Assembly: GCF_002959855.1 (NCBI RefSeq)
Contig: NZ_PPDB01000001.1
Coordinates: 62,001 to 126,000, forward strand
DNA: 64,000 nt
DNA from: Veillonella denticariosi JCM 15641
GTDB lineage: Bacteria; Bacillota; Negativicutes; Veillonellales; Veillonellaceae
Reading direction: 5' to 3'
Every line of letters begins with the position of its first letter. Positions within the stretch are counted from its first letter, which is position 1. Position numbers and translations under genes: made by a program. This document shows positions 60,591 through 64,000 of the stretch, piece after piece. Below the pieces are notes generated by a model that did not search any database, was not told where the DNA came from, and was given only the letters and a program-made list of their open reading frames with translations.

Positions 60591-60689
60591 ATGTTATTCA
60601 CGAAACTTTTTAAATCCGGTAATTGTCTTGCTCTTTCTGGAGGAATTATTTTGCTTAGTTATGGACCAAATTGGTTGTGGGGTCTTTAA
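60591..60689 (+). CDS. Short precursor-like peptide 1
   Basis: 32 residues, too short for standard gene finders. N-terminal MLFTKLFKSGNCLALSGG, a hydrophobic middle, C-terminal SYGPNWLWGL. It is the most divergent of three paralogues that share MLFxKLxKSGNC and SYGPxWxWG. GGAGG lies 8 bp upstream. The basic start, single Cys at residue 12 and aromatic C-terminus suit a secreted, processed signal or antimicrobial peptide. A double-glycine leader is not obvious (SGG at 16-18). No known family was recognised. Confidence 0.75.
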   Translation: MLFTKLFKSGNCLALSGGIILLSYGPNWLWGL

Positions 60690-60719
60690 TTGTTAATCTA
60701 TTTATTTTATATTATTTTG

Positions 60720-60806
60720 ATCATACTCTTTGTGAACTTTAAGTTCATAAAGAATATGCATATAAAGTCTCGGATGCTGGGAAACTGTGTGAATGGAGGG
60801 TTTACT
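60720..60806 (+). promoter_or_regulatory. Conserved leader RNA before peptide 2
   Basis: Hairpin ctttgtgaac/gttcataaag (10 bp, one G-U), then gaatatgcatataaa, the segment gtctcggatgc (60767-60777) that pairs perfectly with gcatccgagac (60985-60995) beyond the peptide gene, then actgtgtgaatggaggg. Confidence 0.7.
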
Positions 60807-60905
60807 ATGTTATTCTCAAAACTTACTAAATCTGGTAACTGTGTTTCTGTTGGTATAGGTATTTTTGCTGTTAGTTATGGTCCAAGTTGGGCATGGGGTT
60901 TCTAA
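60807..60905 (+). CDS. Short precursor-like peptide 2
   Basis: 32 residues: MLFSKLTKSGNCVSVGIG, then IFAV, then SYGPSWAWGF. It is nearly identical to peptide 3 in the first 16 and last 10 residues and varies in the middle, a pattern of conserved leader and conserved core. GGAGGG lies 7 bp before the ATG. An earlier in-frame start at 60690 would give 71 residues but ignores this ribosome site and the paralogue boundaries. Confidence 0.8.
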   Translation: MLFSKLTKSGNCVSVGIGIFAVSYGPSWAWGF

Positions 60906-61110
60906 CTGTCAACCCATTTAATCTATTTGATAAACTAAGACTTATAGTGATTTATTTTAAGATTTACTGATTAAATGAGCGCTGGCATCCGAGACACTTT
61001 ATTTTAAGTTTGACAGCATATCAGTTAAATTTTAGTAATTGATGAATTTATTATAAGTTGTTCAAATGCGTATGTGTGGTATTTTATTAAGATTATTTAT
61101 TTCATATTTT
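60906..61110. other. Spacer between peptide genes 2 and 3
   Basis: AT-rich and non-coding. The notable part is gctggcatccgagacactttatttt at about 60981-61005, the 3' partner of the peptide-2 leader. It matches in position and partly in sequence gctaccattcaagacccttcatttt beyond peptide 3. No terminator was seen, so the peptides may be co-transcribed. Confidence 0.5.
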
Positions 61111-61199
61111 TGAACATACTCTTTGTGGAATTTATGTTCACAAAGAATGTGTATAAAGTCTTGAATGGTAGTAATACTGTGTGAATGGAGGAATTTACT
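61111..61199 (+). promoter_or_regulatory. Conserved leader RNA before peptide 3
   Basis: Hairpin ctttgtgGaa/ttcacaaag, then gaatgtgtataaa, the segment gtcttgaatggtag (61158-61171) that pairs perfectly with ctaccattcaagac (61379-61392) beyond the peptide gene, then aatactgtgtgaatggagg. Confidence 0.7.
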
Positions 61200-61298
61200 A
61201 TGTTATTCTCAAAACTTACTAAATCTGGTAACTGTGTTTCTGTAGGCGTTGTGCTTGTTAGTGTTAGCTATGGTCCAAGTTGGGCGTGGGGCTTCTAA
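61200..61298 (+). CDS. Short precursor-like peptide 3
   Basis: 32 residues: MLFSKLTKSGNCVSVGVV, then LVSV, then SYGPSWAWGF. DNA of the first 45 bases is almost identical to that of peptide 2, so they arose by recent tandem duplication. GGAGG lies 8 bp upstream. The protease and exporter genes begin 190 bp downstream. Confidence 0.8.
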   Translation: MLFSKLTKSGNCVSVGVVLVSVSYGPSWAWGF

Positions 61299-61491
61299 TT
61301 ATTTATTAGATTTATATTAATAAGGTACTTAAAATATAATTCATTATTTTGATCTAGATGTAACTGGTCAGATAAAAGCTACCATTCAAGACCCTTCATT
61401 TTAATAGTTTTATTCAATGATTATGTTTAGTTTTGTTGATACGTTGATGTTAATAATAAAATAAATAGTTTGTTATAAAGGATTGAGATCA
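61299..61491. other. Spacer with the 3' pairing partner of peptide 3
   Basis: Non-coding. It contains ctaccattcaagac at 61379-61392, exactly complementary to the peptide-3 leader. No terminator or promoter was identified with confidence, and AAAGGA at 61477-61482 serves the next gene. Confidence 0.5.
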
Positions 61492-62109
61492 ATGAATCAA
61501 ATTAAGGAAGATAAGGAGAAGTTATATATAAATTTTGTTGTTCTATCTGTATTTCCAGTTATTTTAACACTTGTTGCAGGTTTAATAATAGATCTTCTTA
61601 TCGGTGATTTACGATATGGTCACTTTTCCGCTTTGATTACCGTTTGGATAAGTATGATTATTGGAATGGTAATTTTCCCGGTGATTTATTTACGCAAAAA
61701 TGATAAAGAGGTATGTAATTTATCTGATTTAGGGCTAGTTATTGATTTACCGATGGATGGTATAATTATAGGTCTTTTGATTGTATCTCTTATAATAGTA
61801 AAAACAATATTTTTAGGAGGCGATATTGTCTTTGCCCTTATGCAGAACATACCGATTGCTTTTTGTGAGGAGTTCTGGAGTAAGGGCGTTCTTTTTACCC
61901 AATTAAGACAAATATTTAGGAATGATTATATTGTCGTTGTAATAGCGGCAATGGTATTTGCTTTTATAACACATTTGGGGAATAGTTTTGTAGACAATCT
62001 TGTGCTTAGATTTCCTTTCGGATTAATTGCCGGGTTCATTTACTATAAAACAGGAAAGCTAGCGTACCCTATTTTATTACATTTAATATATAATGCAATG
62101 CTTGTTTGA
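61492..62109 (+). CDS. CPBP/CAAX-family intramembrane metalloprotease
   Basis: 205-residue membrane protein with seven or so membrane segments and the family motifs in order: CEEFWSKGVLF near residue 126 (EExxxR/K motif), FAFITHLGNSF near 157 (FxxxH), and LLHLIYNAM at the end (HxxxN/D). Bacterial CPBP proteases occur in bacteriocin and peptide-signal clusters, where they process precursors or give immunity. Its place between the short peptides and an exporter fits that role. ATG 61492 follows AAAGGA by 9 bp. Confidence 0.78.
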   Translation: MNQIKEDKEKLYINFVVLSVFPVILTLVAGLIIDLLIGDLRYGHFSALITVWISMIIGMVIFPVIYLRKNDKEVCNLSDLGLVIDLPMDGIIIGLLIVSLIIVKTIFLGGDIVFALMQNIPIAFCEEFWSKGVLFTQLRQIFRNDYIVVVIAAMVFAFITHLGNSFVDNLVLRFPFGLIAGFIYYKTGKLAYPILLHLIYNAMLV

Positions 62110-62148
62110 TGTAAAATGGTAATTATTAATGATTCAAGGAGGCCGATT

Positions 62149-62565
62149 ATGAAAAAATATGTTTTTATATTGTCTCTTGTATATCTTCTCAGTATATTTG
62201 CCCTTACGGTATATACTGATCAATTTAATGGATTATCTGTTTTGGGTATCCTTGCAGCTCAAATTCTTATTTCGATTATTCTTTTGTTTCTTTTCAGAAA
62301 TCAAGCAAAACAACATTTGAAGACATTGGCAGGACTTAATATTGCTTTTTTTGCAGTATATAGCTTTTTACAGAATTTCTTTATCTTAACAGGCAGCAGA
62401 CTTGAAACAATTCTGGCAAATAGTAATTTTATAAACAGTAATAATGTAACCGTACAAGCTAACAATCCAATAGAAGATACTATTACCGGCATCGTTATTT
62501 TCGCGATTTTACATTGGTTTGTTACCTATCGATTAAGTAGAGCAAAGAAAGATGAAACGGTTTAG
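62149..62565 (+). CDS. Small four-helix membrane protein of the peptide cluster
   Basis: 138 residues, family not recognised. Membrane segments are at about 4-20, 29-50, 62-80 and 112-130, with an exposed loop (GSRLETILANSNFINSNN) between the third and fourth and a basic tail (RLSRAKKDE). It may be an immunity protein or an exporter accessory. AAGGAGG precedes the ATG. It overlaps the ABC transporter gene by 14 bp, so it is translationally coupled to it. Confidence 0.6.
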   Translation: MKKYVFILSLVYLLSIFALTVYTDQFNGLSVLGILAAQILISIILLFLFRNQAKQHLKTLAGLNIAFFAVYSFLQNFFILTGSRLETILANSNFINSNNVTVQANNPIEDTITGIVIFAILHWFVTYRLSRAKKDETV

Positions 62566-64000
62566 CTTACTCTTTCAAAAACCGTTAATGGCGATAAGTT
62601 CATTAACGCTAGCCATCCTTTATGCAATCGCGTTGCCGGCATTAGCGCTGTTAATACAATGGATTACTAATACTTTGGTTGAAAAACAGGAAATCAGTTC
62701 CGCTCAGGTAATGATATCTTTAGGATTTGCAGTGGCTGTTCTTGGCATATCGGCTTTATATGTATATGTAAAGGATCGATTGATAAATTCTATAATACGA
62801 ATGGAAAAGAACCGTATTTTTACAGAAGTATTTAGTAAGAATATAAGTGATTTCCGTAAGAATAATACATCCGTTTATACATCTGTTCTCAATCAAGATA
62901 TTTATATTATTGAAGATGATTATTTTGAGACCCTGTATAGTATTGTCGGTGGCATAGCTACAGTTATTGCTGCATTTGTTATTATGTGGTTTATATACTA
63001 TAAAATTATCTTTATTATGCTAGGGTTAGTTATAGCAGGCTTGATCATCCCCAACTTACTAGGCACTAAGATGGGGAAGTATAAGAACGAATATCTCGTC
63101 AGTTTTGGACAGTTTAATGGTGTTATAAAAGATTATTTTAATGCTTTTGAAGTCATCAAGGCTTATCGTGTATTGGTAAATGTTATAAATTCGTTTGGCC
63201 GATATAATAATGCACTTGAAAGTAAAAGACTGAAAAGTAAGTTGTTCGAAGATATTGTTTTGGTTGTTTCTAATTTTGCCGCATTTATGTTGAGCTTGGC
63301 AATGTTTCTCATATGTGCCTATTACGTGAGTATAAATGAAATACGTGTGGGCGATATGGTTGCCGTTGTGCAGCTTTCCAACAGTATTATGAGCCCTATT
63401 ATGATGATATTGTTGTCATTGGGGCGTGTCATTTCGGCAAAAAAAGTATGGAATAATATCGATGAGATCAAGTTGCGAAAATCTGGTGTTCATGATATTG
63501 ATATCGATAAACTACATGATACCGATCAGATTCAATTCAGTAAAAGCATAGAATTTAAAGATGTCAGTTTTGCTTATCCGGGAAAAGAACAGAATACACT
63601 TCAAGATATCAATATAGTATTCGAGAAAGGTAAAAAGTACGCAATTGTAGGCATGTCCGGAAGTGGGAAAACAACTTTATTAAAGATGATTTTGCGTTAT
63701 TTTGACAACTACTCAGGCTCTATATTTATTGATGGATACGAATACAGTAAAATTGATGATGAATCCGTGTATGATAATATCACATATATGCAGCAGCATA
63801 GTGTGATGTTCAATGATACGTTGGAATACAATTTGACGTTGGGTAACACGGTTTCCGATAACTTATTGGATCAGGCTATTGATAAGGCAAATCTAAGAAA
63901 GACCGTTGATAAATTAGCTAAAGGACTTAAAACGATTGTTCAGGAGAACGGAATTAATTTCTCCGGTGGAGAGAAAAAGCGTATTGAAATATGCAGAGCG
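62552..64000 (+). CDS. ABC exporter (membrane plus ATPase domains), incomplete at right edge
   Basis: 483 codons to the end of the window without a stop. Residues 1 to about 320 are an exporter-type membrane domain with segments near 15-40, 55-75, 130-175 and 240-300. From about 335 the ATPase domain has EFKDVSFAYPG, Walker A GMSGSGKTTLLKM, Q-loop ITYMQQHSVMFND and signature NFSGGEKKRIEICRA. It lacks an N-terminal C39 peptidase, so any precursor cleavage must be done elsewhere, perhaps by the CPBP protein. ATG 62552 lies within the preceding gene. It is the likely exporter of the short peptides. Confidence 0.88.
   Translation, partial: MKRFSLLFQKPLMAISSLTLAILYAIALPALALLIQWITNTLVEKQEISSAQVMISLGFAVAVLGISALYVYVKDRLINSIIRMEKNRIFTEVFSKNISDFRKNNTSVYTSVLNQDIYIIEDDYFETLYSIVGGIATVIAAFVIMWFIYYKIIFIMLGLVIAGLIIPNLLGTKMGKYKNEYLVSFGQFNGVIKDYFNAFEVIKAYRVLVNVINSFGRYNNALESKRLKSKLFEDIVLVVSNFAAFMLSLAMFLICAYYVSINEIRVGDMVAVVQLSNSIMSPIMMILLSLGRVISAKKVWNNIDEIKLRKSGVHDIDIDKLHDTDQIQFSKSIEFKDVSFAYPGKEQNTLQDINIVFEKGKKYAIVGMSGSGKTTLLKMILRYFDNYSGSIFIDGYEYSKIDDESVYDNITYMQQHSVMFNDTLEYNLTLGNTVSDNLLDQAIDKANLRKTVDKLAKGLKTIVQENGINFSGGEKKRIEICRA

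Noticed and set aside
60690-60806. Upstream extension of peptide 2 to 71 residues
   Set aside because: It translates the conserved leader hairpin; the paralogues 1 and 3 start exactly at the ATG behind GGAGG.
60591-61298. Darobactin-like or other radical-SAM cross-linked peptide, suggested by the W-x-W core
   Set aside because: No radical SAM gene is visible in the cluster within this window; kept only as a possibility if one lies past the right edge.

Overview
The window looks like a chromosome segment from a member of the Negativicutes, most likely Veillonella or a close relative. This is inferred from gene content, not from a search. T-box leader RNA, ECF transporters and Firmicutes-type operons sit beside diderm-only parts: an AsmA-like envelope protein and an OmpM-type leader with an SLH-like domain. 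An FeFe-hydrogenase maturase, HydE, points to an anaerobe. No rRNA, CRISPR array or insertion sequence was seen.

Layout. 1-5.2 kb (minus strand): ribose operon rbsK-D-A-C-B with a large hairpin between rbsK and rbsD. 5.5-8.1 kb: type II toxin-antitoxin pair with a palindromic operator, an NAD(P)-binding protein, an isochorismatase-like hydrolase and a tiny membrane-peptide gene. 8.2-11.3 kb: three-gene ECF transporter whose first gene fuses a TrpP-like S component to an ATPase. 11.4-13.6 kb: acetyltransferase, PHP histidinol-phosphatase and an unknown gene. 13.8-21.8 kb: histidine operon hisZG-D-B-A-F-I-E-C-H. Its HisB is dehydratase-only, so the nearby PHP phosphatase completes the pathway. 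22-31.7 kb: CstA, AsmA-like protein, orphan ParA, repeat-rich stalk protein, QueF, membrane protein, CysE behind a degenerate T-box, and Dps. 31.7-40 kb: tRNA-Ser(GCU), barrel-less SLH protein with an Nramp transporter, YaaA-HydE operon, Yip1 protein and an EF-G paralogue. 40-48.4 kb: YhcH-family protein, two EamA exporters, an amidohydrolase/frameshifted M20 hydrolase/DcuC-like transporter locus, and an MFS exporter. 48.6-56.4 kb: T-box-controlled trpE-G-D-CF-B-A, interrupted by about 580 bp of structured non-coding DNA between trpG and trpD. 56.4-59.8 kb: frameshifted His/Lys/Pro-rich secreted protein and three DUF805 membrane proteins.

59.9-64 kb is AT-rich and is the strongest candidate for an undescribed system. 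A small XRE regulator is followed by three paralogous 32-residue peptides that share a start (MLFxKLxKSGNC) and an aromatic end (SYGPxWxWG F/L). Each has the same hairpin-bearing leader. Then come a CPBP/CAAX-type membrane protease, a small membrane protein and an ABC exporter that runs off the right end. This is the layout of a secreted, processed peptide system (bacteriocin/RiPP or pheromone). Leader and downstream segments around peptides 2 and 3 are complementary, with compensating base changes, which suggests a conserved RNA fold around each peptide gene.

Several intergenic gaps consist of degenerate tandem repeats of 21-30 bp or of long-loop hairpins. These are recorded separately.
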